Below are positions 16,542 through 26,422 of a stretch of DNA of 64,000 nucleotides, one piece after another (positions within the stretch are counted from its first letter, which is position 1; each line of letters opens with the position of its first letter). The translations under genes and the position numbers were made by a program. The stretch comes from Halomarinibacterium sp041392205. GTDB lineage: Bacteria > Bacteroidota > Bacteroidia > Flavobacteriales > Flavobacteriaceae. The notes under the pieces are model-generated. The model was given only the letters and a program-made list of their open reading frames with translations, was not told the origin of the DNA and made no database searches. The stretch spans positions 1 to 64,000 of the forward strand of contig JAWKMO010000002.1 in the NCBI GenBank assembly GCA_041392205.1, read 5' to 3'.

Positions 16542-17489
16542 TTAATATTTCGCTTTTAAATTATCTATCATAATCTTGGTCATATCCTCCAATGAAAATT
16601 GGTGTTTCCATCCCCAATCTTCTCTTGCCTCACTGTCATCAATACTTTGTGGCCATGAATCGGCTATGGCTTGACGGAAGTCAGGATCATAACTAATGGA
16701 AAAATCTGGAATGTGCTTTTTAATACTTTGAGTAATTTCTTCAGGGTTAAAGCTTATAGCGGCCAAATTGTAGGCGCTTCTTACTTTTATTTTTTTTGAC
16801 GGGGCTTCCATAATTGAAATGGTAGCATTTATGGCATCGTCCATAAACATCATTGGCAGTGTGGTTTCAGCACTCAGGAAACAAATATACTTCTTGTGCT
16901 TTAATGCTTTATGGTAAATATCCACTGCATAATCGGTGGTGCCTCCCCCTGGAAGTGTTTTGTAGCTTATGAGTCCAGGATAGCGCACACTACGAACATC
17001 TACTCCATATTTATTAAAATAATATTCGCACCAACGTTCTCCTGTTTGTTTGCTAATTCCGTAAACGGTACTAGGCTCCATAACGGTACGCTGTGGGGTA
17101 TTTTCTTTTGGGGTTGTAGGGCCAAAAACTGCAATACTGGAGGGCCAAAAAATCTTTTCAATTTTTTTGTCTTTAGCGAGATTTAACACATTGAAAAGTG
17201 AATTCATATTCAAATTCCACGCTTTCATTGGAAACTTTTCTCCCGTAGCCGATAGCATAGCGGCCATGAGATAGACCTCGGTAATTTCATAACGAATCAC
17301 AAGATCTTCAATGGCGCTATAATCGGTAGCATCCAATAGTTCAAAAGGGCCGCTTTGCATTAACTCCTTATCTCCTTCAATGATATCGGAAGCAATCACT
17401 TTATGGGCAGGGTATAATCCCCTAAGTTTGGCAACTAATTCGGTTCCAATTTGACCACAAGCTCCTATAATAAGAATTCGTTTTTTCAT
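16542..17489 (-). CDS. L-threonine 3-dehydrogenase, SDR type (NAD-dependent epimerase/dehydratase family)
   Basis: The 315-residue extended SDR has the NAD motif GACGQIG at residues 9-15 and the catalytic pair Tyr143-x3-Lys147 (STVYGISKQTGERW). The segments MLSATGEKFPMKAWNLNMNS and SYKTLPGGGTTDYAVDIYH are typical of the short-chain threonine dehydrogenases of flavobacteria and archaea. It would oxidise L-threonine to 2-amino-3-oxobutyrate, which a glycine C-acetyltransferase then cleaves; that partner gene is not in the window. It is monocistronic and read toward tRNA-Arg. Confidence 0.85.
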   Translation of the reverse strand: MKKRILIIGACGQIGTELVAKLRGLYPAHKVIASDIIEGDKELMQSGPFELLDATDYSAIEDLVIRYEITEVYLMAAMLSATGEKFPMKAWNLNMNSLFNVLNLAKDKKIEKIFWPSSIAVFGPTTPKENTPQRTVMEPSTVYGISKQTGERWCEYYFNKYGVDVRSVRYPGLISYKTLPGGGTTDYAVDIYHKALKHKKYICFLSAETTLPMMFMDDAINATISIMEAPSKKIKVRSAYNLAAISFNPEEITQSIKKHIPDFSISYDPDFRQAIADSWPQSIDDSEAREDWGWKHQFSLEDMTKIMIDNLKAKY

Positions 17490-17576
17490 GAAATTTGCTT
17501 ATTTGAGTGTAAATATAAGGATATCTTAAAGCTTCTTTTTAATTAATTTTTGGGTGTTCTTTTGCTTTAAGTCATT

Positions 17577-17584
17577 TATCTTTG
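17577..17584 (+). promoter_or_regulatory. -7 promoter element
   Basis: TATCTTTG, a perfect match to TAnnTTTG, 16 bp before the start codon of the lipoprotein gene at 17601. Confidence 0.6.
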
Positions 17585-17600
17585 TAGTATTAGTTTTACA

Positions 17601-18191
17601 ATGAAACATCTACCCTTATTTTTTTTATTTTTTACGGCCTTACTTTCATGTGGCAAATCTTCTTCTAAAGAAACCCTATCACAAGACATCCTAAAGGATA
17701 CCATGCGCTATGGAGCAAAGAATTTTTCGCTTCCAGTAATCACTCCTAAAGCCAATGAAATAATAGAAAATTGGCCAATTTTTCAAGAATTTAAAGCAGA
17801 AATAACCTCCCTTAAAGAGCTAACCCTCGAAGAACTAAAGAATAAATCGGAACGCCTTTTAGTACAAACCGATTCTATTTCGAAGCATATTCCAGATACG
17901 CTCTTCTCTAATGCTATTTTTTCGAGAGTTAGTATTGTAAAGACAAGAGTAAACCTGCTTAAACAAGAAGTAAATAAGGGCACCATTAGACCTCAAGAAA
18001 TAGAAAAAAACCTTACTGAAACACAAAATGCCGTAACCAATTTTATAATTCAGATTAATGAAAAAGTGCTAAAAGATAAAATTGATTTTCAAAGGAAGGA
18101 CGATGAAGAAAAAGAACTAGAAAAACAACGTAAAGCAAAAGACTCCATTTTTAAACTTGAACTTAACGATCAAAAAAAACAATTGCCGTAA
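17601..18191 (+). CDS. Hypothetical lipoprotein
   Basis: The 196-residue protein begins with a lipoprotein signal (FTALLSCGK, Cys at residue 17). The rest is almost entirely helical, with charged heptad-like stretches at about residues 75-130 and a strongly charged C-terminus (KDDEEKELEKQRKAKD), so it is probably a periplasmic coiled-coil lipoprotein. I do not recognise the family. It precedes the M13 peptidase gene by 65 bp and may be cotranscribed with it. Confidence 0.6.
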   Translation: MKHLPLFFLFFTALLSCGKSSSKETLSQDILKDTMRYGAKNFSLPVITPKANEIIENWPIFQEFKAEITSLKELTLEELKNKSERLLVQTDSISKHIPDTLFSNAIFSRVSIVKTRVNLLKQEVNKGTIRPQEIEKNLTETQNAVTNFIIQINEKVLKDKIDFQRKDDEEKELEKQRKAKDSIFKLELNDQKKQLP

Positions 18192-18256
18192 CCAATACTA
18201 TTAATTACTCCCTATAGACAACTATTTTTATTATTTTTCAACTTAATATAAATTCT

Positions 18257-20320
18257 ATGAAAAACATAATTTACAAACCCTTTCTTTTATTTGGTGTTTT
18301 AGTTTTATGCTTTACCTCATGTAAAGAAAAAGATATGGCCAAAATGGACCATGAGCCTAGAGGAATAATCCTTGCCAATATGGATACATTGGTAAATCCT
18401 GCCGATGATTTTTATAATTACGTAAATGGAACTTGGATGAAAAATACCGAAATCCCCGAAGATGAAGTACGTTGGGGCGGATTTAATGTATTACGCAAAA
18501 AAACTGATCAAGATATGCTTGCCATCCTTGATAAAGCCAAAAAAAGCAACAAATATGCTCCAGAAACGGATCAAGCAAAGGCACTCATGATTTATGAAAC
18601 CGAGTTGGATACGGTTGCAAGAAATGAAGCCGGTATAAAACCTCTTCAACCCGTTTTGGATAAAATTGCTGCCATAAATACCCTTCAAGATTTTCAAAAC
18701 GTAATGACGCAAAATGCAGCAGAAATTTCACAACCCTTCTTTGGCATTGCTGCTTTTTCAGACCCAAATGACAGCTCCATGAATGCCTGCTACATTACCC
18801 CGGGAGGTTTAGGTCTTCCAGACCGTGATTACTACACCAATACCGATGCAAAATCGGTTGAAATAAGACAACAATATGTAGATCATATTACTAGAATGCT
18901 TCAGTTTTTGGGTGACAGCGAAGCTGATGCTCGCAAACAAGCCGAAATTATTCTTGCCTTTGAAACCAAACTAGCCATACCACGTTTAGATAAAGTAGCT
19001 CGAAGAGATTTCAGAAATTTTAATAACCCACGCGCTATCGAACAAGTCCAAAAAATGGTCCCCTCTATTTCTTGGAAAGATGCATTTACTGCCATGGGAG
19101 TTACTAAACAAGTAGATACCGTAATGGTGATGCAACCCTCTTATATGGAAGTGGTAGAAAAAACTTTAAAAGAAGGGGATATCGCTACTTGGAAAACCGT
19201 CATGCGATGGGCAACGCTTAATGATGCTGCAGGTATGCTTACTACCGAAATAGATAAAGCCAATTGGGACTTTTATAGTAAAACTTTACGTGGTGCCAAA
19301 AAACAAAAATCGGCCGTAGAAAGAGCCCTTGCTACTGTTAATAACACAGCGGGTGAGGCGTTAGGTAAATTGTACGTAGATGAAATGTTTCCCCCGGAAG
19401 CAAAAAAGAAAGCAGAAAATATGATTGCCAATGTGATTGACGCTTTCAAAGAAAGGATTCAAAAACTAGATTGGATGGGAGATACTACCAAATTAAAAGC
19501 CATCGAAAAATTGGATAAATTCACCGTAAAAATTGGGTATCCAGACAAATGGAAAGATTATTCTACCATGGCTGTGAAACCCGAAAACAATTATTATCAA
19601 AATATGCTTGCCGTAAAACAATGGGATTTAAAAGATAACCTTGACAAGATTAATGAACCTGTAGATAGAACGGAATGGGGCATGTCACCACAAACAGTGA
19701 ATGCTTATTTTAACCCTTTTAATAACGAAATTGTATTTCCTGCAGCCATCCTCCAGCCACCCTTTTATGATTATTTAGCCGATGAGGCTGTTAATTACGG
19801 CGGAATTGGAGCTGTTATTGGTCATGAAATTTCACACGCTTTTGATGATAGTGGTTCTAGATTTGATTCTAATGGGAACTTGGTAAATTGGTGGACTGAA
19901 AAAGATTTGGATCAATTTACGGGTAGAGTCAATAAACTAGCTGAACAATATGACCAAATCGAAGTTTTGGATAGTGTTTTCATAAACGGGAAATTTACAT
20001 CGGGTGAAAACATTGGAGATTTAGGGGGGTTATTAGGAGCGTATGACGGTCTTCAAAAATTTTATAAAGAAAATGGAAGACCCGATACTATTGATGGTTT
20101 TACGGCAGAACAACGTTTCTTTATGAGCTGGGCTACCGTATGGAGAACCAAACAAAGAGAAGAAGCTTTACGCACTCAAATACAAACCGACCCACATTCT
20201 CCCGGACGATATCGTGCTACACAACCTTTATTAAATATAGATGCTTTCTATGAGGCTTTCCATATCAAAGAAGGAGATGGAATGTATATAAAACCCGAAG
20301 ATCGCGTTAGGATTTGGTAA
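18257..20320 (+). CDS. M13-family zinc metallopeptidase lipoprotein (neprilysin/PepO-like)
   Basis: The 687-residue protein has a lipobox (LCFTSCK), the N-terminal M13 domain starting NPADDFYNYVNGTWMKN, and the catalytic domain with HEISH at residues 523-527. The second zinc-ligand motif ENIGDLGG lies about 60 residues further, and the family-typical NAYFNPFNNEIVFPAAILQPP comes just before. The C-terminus ends in KPEDRVRIW, as usual for M13 enzymes. It would degrade peptides in the periplasm or at the cell surface. A strong bidirectional terminator follows. Confidence 0.95.
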   Translation: MKNIIYKPFLLFGVLVLCFTSCKEKDMAKMDHEPRGIILANMDTLVNPADDFYNYVNGTWMKNTEIPEDEVRWGGFNVLRKKTDQDMLAILDKAKKSNKYAPETDQAKALMIYETELDTVARNEAGIKPLQPVLDKIAAINTLQDFQNVMTQNAAEISQPFFGIAAFSDPNDSSMNACYITPGGLGLPDRDYYTNTDAKSVEIRQQYVDHITRMLQFLGDSEADARKQAEIILAFETKLAIPRLDKVARRDFRNFNNPRAIEQVQKMVPSISWKDAFTAMGVTKQVDTVMVMQPSYMEVVEKTLKEGDIATWKTVMRWATLNDAAGMLTTEIDKANWDFYSKTLRGAKKQKSAVERALATVNNTAGEALGKLYVDEMFPPEAKKKAENMIANVIDAFKERIQKLDWMGDTTKLKAIEKLDKFTVKIGYPDKWKDYSTMAVKPENNYYQNMLAVKQWDLKDNLDKINEPVDRTEWGMSPQTVNAYFNPFNNEIVFPAAILQPPFYDYLADEAVNYGGIGAVIGHEISHAFDDSGSRFDSNGNLVNWWTEKDLDQFTGRVNKLAEQYDQIEVLDSVFINGKFTSGENIGDLGGLLGAYDGLQKFYKENGRPDTIDGFTAEQRFFMSWATVWRTKQREEALRTQIQTDPHSPGRYRATQPLLNIDAFYEAFHIKEGDGMYIKPEDRVRIW

Positions 20321-20332
20321 AAAATTAATCAT

Positions 20333-20362
20333 AAAAAAGGGAGCCTAATGCTCCCTTTTTTT
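20333..20362 (+). terminator. Bidirectional terminator between convergent genes
   Basis: A 12-bp stem AAAAAAGGGAGC / GCTCCCTTTTTT with a five-base loop. It separates the M13 peptidase gene from hemH on the opposite strand and has T runs in both directions. Confidence 0.85.
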
Positions 20363-20368
20363 AAACGG

Positions 20369-21409
20369 TTATGCAAGAGCACTTTTTAAATCTTTAAGCT
20401 GCCATTCTTCAATCCAATTGGAAAGCAGTTGTGCAAAATCTTCTCTATCGTTTAAACAGGGAATGGTAGTAAATTGCTTTCCTCCCACTTCGTGGAATAT
20501 TTCTTTTCCCTCCATGGCTATTTCTTCTAAGGTTTCTAAACAATCACTTACAAAAGCTGGGGTAACTATTGCCAAATTTTTAATCCCTTTTTTTCCAAAT
20601 CTTTCAATGGTTCTATCGGTATAGGGCTGTAACCAAGGATCGAAACCTAATCTTGATTGAAAAGAAGTTGAATAAGTGCCTTCTTTTAACTGAAGTTTTT
20701 TTGCCACCAACTGTGTGGTTTTTAAACACTGGTGACGATAGCAAAAGGTATGTGCCTCGGAAGGGGTTACACAACAATGATTACCTATTTTACAATGACC
20801 TTGAGTGACATCACTTTTACGAATATGTCTTTCGGGAACTCCGTGGTAACTAAAAAGTAAGTGATTATAGTCACTATTTTTTAGACCTTCAGAAATACTT
20901 TTGGAAAGGACTTCAATATAATCTTCATTATTATAAAAAGCAGGAAATAAATCGAGCTCTAGTTTCGGAAAAAATTCTTTCTGAAGCTCCTCCACTTTCA
21001 CATTAATAGTTTCTGTGGTCGCCATAGCAAACTGGGGGTATAATGGCATGACCAAAACCTGATCTACACCTTTAGCTACCAACTCTTGTATTCCTTTTTT
21101 TAAGGTCATACTTCCATATCGCATGGCAAGTGCCACAGGAATATTTACTTTTTGCTGAACTTTTTTCTGAAGTCTTTCAGAAATGACAATTAAAGGGGAA
21201 CCCTCTTCCCACCAAATTTTTTTATAGGCCTCTGCCGATTTTTTAGGTCGGGTATTTAAGATAATTCCTCTTACCAGTAAAATTCTTGCCCATTTTGGAA
21301 CATCTATAACTCGTGGATCCATTAAAAACTCGTCAAGGTATTTTTTAACGTCTTTGGGGTTTGTGCTATCTGGGGACCCTAAGTTAACGAGGAGAACTCC
21401 TTTTTTCAT
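20369..21409 (-). CDS. hemH: Ferrochelatase
   Basis: The 346-residue protein has the ferrochelatase landmarks: GVLLVNLGSPDS at the N-terminus, EGSPLIVISERL, the active-site His in LLFSYHGVPERHIRKSD, and AFVSDCLETLEEIAMEG near the end. It has extra Cys residues (GHCKIGNHCCVTPS), which in some bacterial ferrochelatases suggest an Fe-S cluster or a structural metal; this is only suggestive. It inserts Fe2+ into protoporphyrin IX, the last step of haem synthesis. It is transcribed away from hemA, with the AraC gene between them in the same direction as hemH. Confidence 0.95.
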   Translation of the reverse strand: MKKGVLLVNLGSPDSTNPKDVKKYLDEFLMDPRVIDVPKWARILLVRGIILNTRPKKSAEAYKKIWWEEGSPLIVISERLQKKVQQKVNIPVALAMRYGSMTLKKGIQELVAKGVDQVLVMPLYPQFAMATTETINVKVEELQKEFFPKLELDLFPAFYNNEDYIEVLSKSISEGLKNSDYNHLLFSYHGVPERHIRKSDVTQGHCKIGNHCCVTPSEAHTFCYRHQCLKTTQLVAKKLQLKEGTYSTSFQSRLGFDPWLQPYTDRTIERFGKKGIKNLAIVTPAFVSDCLETLEEIAMEGKEIFHEVGGKQFTTIPCLNDREDFAQLLSNWIEEWQLKDLKSALA

Positions 21410-21503
21410 TTTCTTTTTTTAAGCGAAACAAATGTATAAATCCATTTTTTAAACTTTCTTAATAAAGCATCAAACTTCTTTATTTATATAGTAGTCTTAT
21501 TTA

Positions 21504-22391
21504 TTAAGATAAATTCAGCACAAACTTCTTAGGGGTTACGCCATATTTCTTTTTAAAGGCCGCGATAAAATGACTTGCTGTACTATATCCCACTTTAAGT
21601 CCTACTTCATTTACATTATAGGTCCCTGTTGCCAACAATTGTCGAGCGACTTCCATCTTGTAATCGAATAAAAAACTAAATACAGGCTCGCCATACACTT
21701 GTTTAAAGCCTTCTTTTAGCTTATTAAGTGACAGGCCAATTTCTTTAGACAACTCTTGCAATGTAGGAGGTTCGGCCATTTTTTCAATAATAATTTCCTT
21801 TGCCTTTTTAATTTTTGCAACGTTTGTTTCATCTATCAAAAAAGGACATTGTTCAATATCAACCTGTTCGGAGGTGTTAAAGTACAAGCTTAATAATTCG
21901 TAAGTTTTGGCTTTAAAATAAAGGGGTTTTACCATGGTACTTAAGTTATATTGTGCTAACTGATGTAGTACAATAGCCATGGACGGCGAAAAAATAACAT
22001 CTTTATAATATTTTTTTCCTTTGTTTTCATCACTTAAAAAGGAAATATAACTTGCCTCTTTTGAAAATAATTCATGCAGTTTTTTTATAGGAAGCAATAT
22101 CGAAATAAGCCAACTTTTGGGTTGCAATGAAAGTTCAATAGGGAGCTCTTGAGATGGGTTATATAATAAAAGCGAATGATCTTCTAGAATAGGTAATTTG
22201 TAATTTCCGCGATTAAAAACAAATTCTCCTTGTCCTTTTATACAAAAATGAAATTGAATAAAATGCGTGCTAACTTCTCTTTTATAGTGTTGAGCTTCAG
22301 CCGTTTCATTAGTATATTTTAAAATAAAAAATCCTGTTTCAACAAATGTCTCCTCATAAAACCCTTGAGCGATACTTTTTTCATTTTTCAT
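21504..22391 (-). CDS. AraC-family transcriptional regulator
   Basis: The 295-residue protein has a cupin-like N-terminal sensor region (TETAEAQHYKREVSTHFIQF and EFVFNRGNY) and a C-terminal AraC DNA-binding domain. The latter has two helix-turn-helix units at about residues 210-290 (PPTLQELSKEIGLSLNKLKE and YNVNEVGLKVGYSTASHF) and ends in KKKYGVTPKKF. It resembles PchR-type regulators, which often respond to siderophores or iron. It lies between hemH (same strand) and hemA (divergent), so it is a good candidate for controlling haem biosynthesis in response to iron. The ligand is not known. Confidence 0.85.
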   Translation of the reverse strand: MKNEKSIAQGFYEETFVETGFFILKYTNETAEAQHYKREVSTHFIQFHFCIKGQGEFVFNRGNYKLPILEDHSLLLYNPSQELPIELSLQPKSWLISILLPIKKLHELFSKEASYISFLSDENKGKKYYKDVIFSPSMAIVLHQLAQYNLSTMVKPLYFKAKTYELLSLYFNTSEQVDIEQCPFLIDETNVAKIKKAKEIIIEKMAEPPTLQELSKEIGLSLNKLKEGFKQVYGEPVFSFLFDYKMEVARQLLATGTYNVNEVGLKVGYSTASHFIAAFKKKYGVTPKKFVLNLS

Positions 22392-22550
22392 TATTTAAAT
22401 GCATCTTGCTATTTAGAATTGTTCCAAATTAAAATTTTCTTACCTACCGAAAATACTATAAAAAATTGATAATTATCATTCTTTTAAAATAATTATCCCC
22501 AATCGTTATTATATATACTTATAGCGTTATTTTTTAAAATATGCTTGCTA

Positions 22551-22558
22551 TACATTTG
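22551..22558 (+). promoter_or_regulatory. -7 promoter element of hemA
   Basis: TACATTTG matches TAnnTTTG and lies 12 bp before the ATG at 22571. Because it falls inside the longer frame that opens at 22541, it argues for the downstream start. Confidence 0.65.
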
Positions 22559-22570
22559 CACCTTATTGCT

Positions 22571-23833
22571 ATGAAAGTAAACTCAAATCCGTATTTTATG
22601 GATTCTTCTGAAGAAAAATTCTTCGTTGTGGGTCTTAATTACGTAAAAGCCGATGCCGAAACCCGTGGTCATTTCAGCCTTTCTGAAGATTCACAACAAC
22701 AATTACTGCTTGAAGCAAAACAAAAGGGATTTCAGTCCTTAAGCGTTATTTCTACCTGTAACCGGACCGAACTTTATGGCTTTGCAAAAAATGAAAATGA
22801 GAGTATTGAATTGCTTTGCAAGCATACGGTTGGGACTATTGATGAATTTAAAAAAATAGGCTATTCATTCATGGGAAAAGAAGCGGTTTCTCATCTTTTT
22901 AAGGTAGGAACGGGCTTGGATAGTCAGATTCTTGGAGATTTTGAAATCATTAGCCAGTTAAAAAAAAGTTTTAAAGTTTCAAAACAATTAGGCCTTTTAA
23001 ATGCTTATAGTGAACGGTTAATAAATGCTGTGATTCAAGCAAGCAAAAAAATTAAAAACGAAACAGGAATTTCCTCAGGAGCCACTTCGGTAAGCTTTGC
23101 CGCTGTACAATACATTATGGCAAGAGTCCCTTATGTTTCAGAAAAAAATATTCTCTTATTTGGCCTTGGAAAAATAGGTAGAAACACCTGCGAAAATTTA
23201 ATAAAGCATACTCGTAATAAGCATATTACACTTATTAATAGAACCAAAATAAAAGCTGAAGAAATTGCGGGAAAATTTAACCTATTAGTTAAAGATTACG
23301 CTACTATCCAAACCGAAATAGCTCAAACAGATGTCCTTATCGTAGCTACCGGAGCTCAACAACCCACTATTAGTAAAGAAGTATTGTATTTAAAAAAGCC
23401 CTTGCTTATTTTAGATCTTTCCATTCCCAAAAATGTTTCTCAAAATGTCGTAGAAAATCCCTTAGTCACTTTGGTCCATTTAGACGAGCTTTCTAAAATG
23501 ACAGACGAAACACTTTCGCAAAGGAAAACAGACCTCCCTAAGGCACTACAAATTATTGAAGAAGCCGAAGAAGCATTTAGCCTCTGGGCCTCGCATCGAC
23601 AATTTGCTCCTACCGTAAAAGCATTAAAAGAAAAACTTTCGGAAATTAAAGCTGGAGAAATCGATTTTCAGAAGAAAAAATTGGAAGGATTCCATGATGT
23701 TCATGCCGAACTTCTTGCGGATAGGCTTATTCAAAAAATAACTACTCAAGTGGCAAGTCACTTAAAAAACGCCAATGGAACAACTCAAGAGAGTATTGAA
23801 CTTTTAAAACAAGTTTTTGAACTTAAAAACTAA
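22571..23833 (+). CDS. hemA: Glutamyl-tRNA reductase
   Basis: A 420-residue HemA. It has the nucleophile Cys63 in STCNRTELYG, the GTGLDSQILGDFEIISQLK segment, the NADPH-binding domain with LFGLGKIGRNTCENL, and a C-terminal dimerisation helix region. It reduces Glu-tRNA to glutamate-1-semialdehyde, the first step of C5-pathway tetrapyrrole synthesis; hemL is not in the window. It opens the hemA-C-D-E run. I start it at the ATG at 22571 because a -7 element covers 22551-22558. Confidence 0.95.
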   Translation: MKVNSNPYFMDSSEEKFFVVGLNYVKADAETRGHFSLSEDSQQQLLLEAKQKGFQSLSVISTCNRTELYGFAKNENESIELLCKHTVGTIDEFKKIGYSFMGKEAVSHLFKVGTGLDSQILGDFEIISQLKKSFKVSKQLGLLNAYSERLINAVIQASKKIKNETGISSGATSVSFAAVQYIMARVPYVSEKNILLFGLGKIGRNTCENLIKHTRNKHITLINRTKIKAEEIAGKFNLLVKDYATIQTEIAQTDVLIVATGAQQPTISKEVLYLKKPLLILDLSIPKNVSQNVVENPLVTLVHLDELSKMTDETLSQRKTDLPKALQIIEEAEEAFSLWASHRQFAPTVKALKEKLSEIKAGEIDFQKKKLEGFHDVHAELLADRLIQKITTQVASHLKNANGTTQESIELLKQVFELKN

Positions 23834-23839
23834 TTCCTC

Positions 23840-24754
23840 GTGAAAAAAACCGTTCGTATAGGGACCCGCAATAGCCCTTTGGCACTTTGGCAGGCTAATA
23901 AGGTGAAATCTCAACTTGAGACTTTAGGTTATCAAACACAACTAATCCCTATTACCGCAACCGGTGATATCGATTTAGCGACACCGCTATACGAATTTGG
24001 CATTACGGGAATCTTTACCAAAACACTGGATGTGGCCATGCTTCAAGGGCAAATAGATATTGCCGTTCATAGCATGAAAGATGTGCCAACACTATTACCT
24101 AAAGGAATTGTTCAAACCGCGGTTTTAGAAAGAGGCTCTCATGAAGATCTTTTGGTTTTTAAAAATGAGGTTGATTTTGAAAAAGAATGTACCCTTGCCA
24201 CAGGGAGTCTAAGGCGAAAAGCGCAATGGCTTAACCGCTATCCCCACCACAAAGTGGTGGGTTTACGTGGTAACGTAAACACGAGGCTTAAAAGCCTCTG
24301 GGATAGCGACTGGCAAGGTGCTATTTTCGCCAAAGCGGGTTTGCAGCGTATGGATCTACTCCCAGAAAATCATAACGTCTTACCTTGGATGATTCCAGCC
24401 CCAGCACAAGGCGCTATGGTTGTGGTCGCTATGGAAAATGACCGCTATTGTATCGAAGCGACTTCAAAATTAAATCACAAGCAATCCGAAATTTGCACCC
24501 ATATTGAGCGGGAATTTTTACGCGTTTTAGAAGGGGGCTGCACAGCGCCCATTGGAGCCTTTGCTACTATCATTGACAAACAAATTGATTTTAAAGGAGT
24601 TTTATTGTCAATAGACGGAAGCCAAAAAATTGAAATTGAAAAGTCGATTGAGGTGACTAATTACATAAGCTTCGGAAAATCTTGTGCAGAATTTATTCTA
24701 AATAACGGTGGAAAATCTTTAATGCAACAAATAAAAAAGAGCCTTGAAAAGTGA
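23840..24754 (+). CDS. hemC: Hydroxymethylbilane synthase (porphobilinogen deaminase)
   Basis: A 304-residue HemC with the substrate-binding GTRNSPLALWQA, the Asp loop HSMKDVPT, GSLRRKAQW, GLRGNVNTRL and the cofactor-binding Cys234 in EGGCTAPIGA. It polymerises four porphobilinogens. The start codon is GTG at 23840, six bases after the hemA stop, and the stop overlaps the hemD start by 4 bp (GTGA), so the genes are translationally coupled. Confidence 0.96.
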   Translation: MKKTVRIGTRNSPLALWQANKVKSQLETLGYQTQLIPITATGDIDLATPLYEFGITGIFTKTLDVAMLQGQIDIAVHSMKDVPTLLPKGIVQTAVLERGSHEDLLVFKNEVDFEKECTLATGSLRRKAQWLNRYPHHKVVGLRGNVNTRLKSLWDSDWQGAIFAKAGLQRMDLLPENHNVLPWMIPAPAQGAMVVVAMENDRYCIEATSKLNHKQSEICTHIEREFLRVLEGGCTAPIGAFATIIDKQIDFKGVLLSIDGSQKIEIEKSIEVTNYISFGKSCAEFILNNGGKSLMQQIKKSLEK

Positions 24755-25401
24755 AAAAGCTCTTGTCCACAAAAAAACTATCAAATTTTCAAAAAGCAAA
24801 ACTCAATAATGCTGGGTTTGAAATTGTTGATTATGATGCTATTTCTATAGATTTTCTTGATTTTGAAGCGCCCAAACAAATTCAAAATGCCATTTTTACA
24901 AGCCAGAATGCTGTACGTTCAATTTTTGATAAAAACATTCAGATAGAACGTGCTTATTGTGTGGGTGAAAAAACAAAACAACTTTTAAAAGAAAATGGAC
25001 AAAAAGTGATTAAAATGAAGAAAAATGCTTCAGAATTGAGTGAATTTATTAAAAAAAGGGGGCAAAATGAAGTATTTTACTTCTTTTCAGGAACCCGAAG
25101 AAGAAAGGAAATTCCTGAAAGTTTTAAAAATTCAAAAAAAACACTTTTTGAGGTAAAAACATACCAAACAGTTTTAAATCCCGTAGCATTTGATCAAAAT
25201 TGGGATGGAATCTTGTTTTTTAGCCCAAGTGGTGTTCAAAGTTATACTCAAAATAATAGCATAAAGAATAGTATTGCTTTTTGTATAGGTGTAACAACGG
25301 CTTCAGAAGCAAAAAAACATACAAACTCAATTTTTATAGCAGCTAAAACTACGATAGAAAGCGTCATAGAAAAAGCTATTAGCACATTACAAAATGATTA
25401 A
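24751..25401 (+). CDS. hemD: Uroporphyrinogen-III synthase
   Basis: A 216-residue HemD. The family is poorly conserved, but the two-lobed pattern is visible: AIFTSQNAVRSIFD, YCVGEKTKQLLKENG, and in the second lobe DGILFFSPSGVQSYTQNN and FCIGVTTASEAKKH. It closes hydroxymethylbilane with ring D inversion. The start is GTG at 24751 overlapping hemC, and the end overlaps the hemE start by 8 bp. Position supports the call as strongly as sequence does. Confidence 0.9.
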   Translation: MKKLLSTKKLSNFQKAKLNNAGFEIVDYDAISIDFLDFEAPKQIQNAIFTSQNAVRSIFDKNIQIERAYCVGEKTKQLLKENGQKVIKMKKNASELSEFIKKRGQNEVFYFFSGTRRRKEIPESFKNSKKTLFEVKTYQTVLNPVAFDQNWDGILFFSPSGVQSYTQNNSIKNSIAFCIGVTTASEAKKHTNSIFIAAKTTIESVIEKAISTLQND

Positions 25402-26422
25402 AAACGATTTATTCCTAAAAGCATTAAAAGGCGACCCGGTGGATCGACCCCCCGTTTGGATGATGCGTCAAGCGGGAAGATATTTACCCGAATTTCAAGA
25501 AATAAAGGCCAAATATGACTTTTTCACTCGTTGCCAAACACCCGAATTGGCTAGTGAAATTACGATTCAGCCTATTCGAAGGTACGGAATGGACGCGGCT
25601 ATTTTATTTAGTGATATTTTGGTGATTCCACAAGCTATGAATATTGAAGTAGAAATGAAGCCTGGCATTGGGCCTTGGCTACCCAAACCCATTCGATCCG
25701 AAAAAGATGTAAGAGAGGTTATTGTTCCTAATATCGATGAAACTCTTAGCTATGTCATGGACGCCATTAAAATGACTAAAGAGAAATTGAACGACGAAAT
25801 TCCGCTGATTGGCTTTGCTGGCAGTCCATGGACAATTCTTTGTTATTGTGTGCAGGGACAAGGCAGTAAAAATTTTGACAAAGCAAAAGAATTTTGTTTT
25901 ACACAACCCCTTTTAACACACACATTGCTTCAGAAAATTACAGATACTACTATTTTATATTTAACAGAAAAAGTGAGTGCGGGTGTAAATGCTGTTCAAA
26001 TATTTGATAGTTGGGGCGGGATGCTTTCCCCAATAGATTATCAAGAATTTAGTTGGAAATATATCCAACAAATTATCGATGCCTTAAAAAACATTACGCC
26101 AGTAATTGCTTTTGGTAAAGGATGTTGGTTTGCATTAGATACAATGGCAAAAAGTGGTGCTTCGGCATTAGGCGTAGATTGGACGTGTTCGCCAAAAAAT
26201 GCTCGTTATTTAACGGGAGGAAACATTACGCTACAAGGTAATTTTGATCCTACAAGGCTGTTTAGCCCACCAAAGGAGATTAAGAAAATGGTCACGCAAA
26301 TGATTAACGAATTTGGAAAAGACCGATATATCGTAAATTTAGGACATGGAATTTTACCCAATATTCCTTTGGAAAATGCCGGTGCATTTATTGAAGCTGT
26401 AAAAGAATACAAGTCCTCATGA
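25394..26422 (+). CDS. hemE: Uroporphyrinogen decarboxylase
   Basis: A 342-residue HemE with the active-site segment RPPVWMMRQAGRYLPEF near residue 18, GFAGSPWTILCY in the middle, the QIFDSWGGMLS motif and NLGHGILPNIPLEN near the end. It converts uroporphyrinogen III to coproporphyrinogen III by four decarboxylations. It overlaps both hemD and the following small gene, which suggests one transcript. Confidence 0.96.
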   Translation: MIKNDLFLKALKGDPVDRPPVWMMRQAGRYLPEFQEIKAKYDFFTRCQTPELASEITIQPIRRYGMDAAILFSDILVIPQAMNIEVEMKPGIGPWLPKPIRSEKDVREVIVPNIDETLSYVMDAIKMTKEKLNDEIPLIGFAGSPWTILCYCVQGQGSKNFDKAKEFCFTQPLLTHTLLQKITDTTILYLTEKVSAGVNAVQIFDSWGGMLSPIDYQEFSWKYIQQIIDALKNITPVIAFGKGCWFALDTMAKSGASALGVDWTCSPKNARYLTGGNITLQGNFDPTRLFSPPKEIKKMVTQMINEFGKDRYIVNLGHGILPNIPLENAGAFIEAVKEYKSS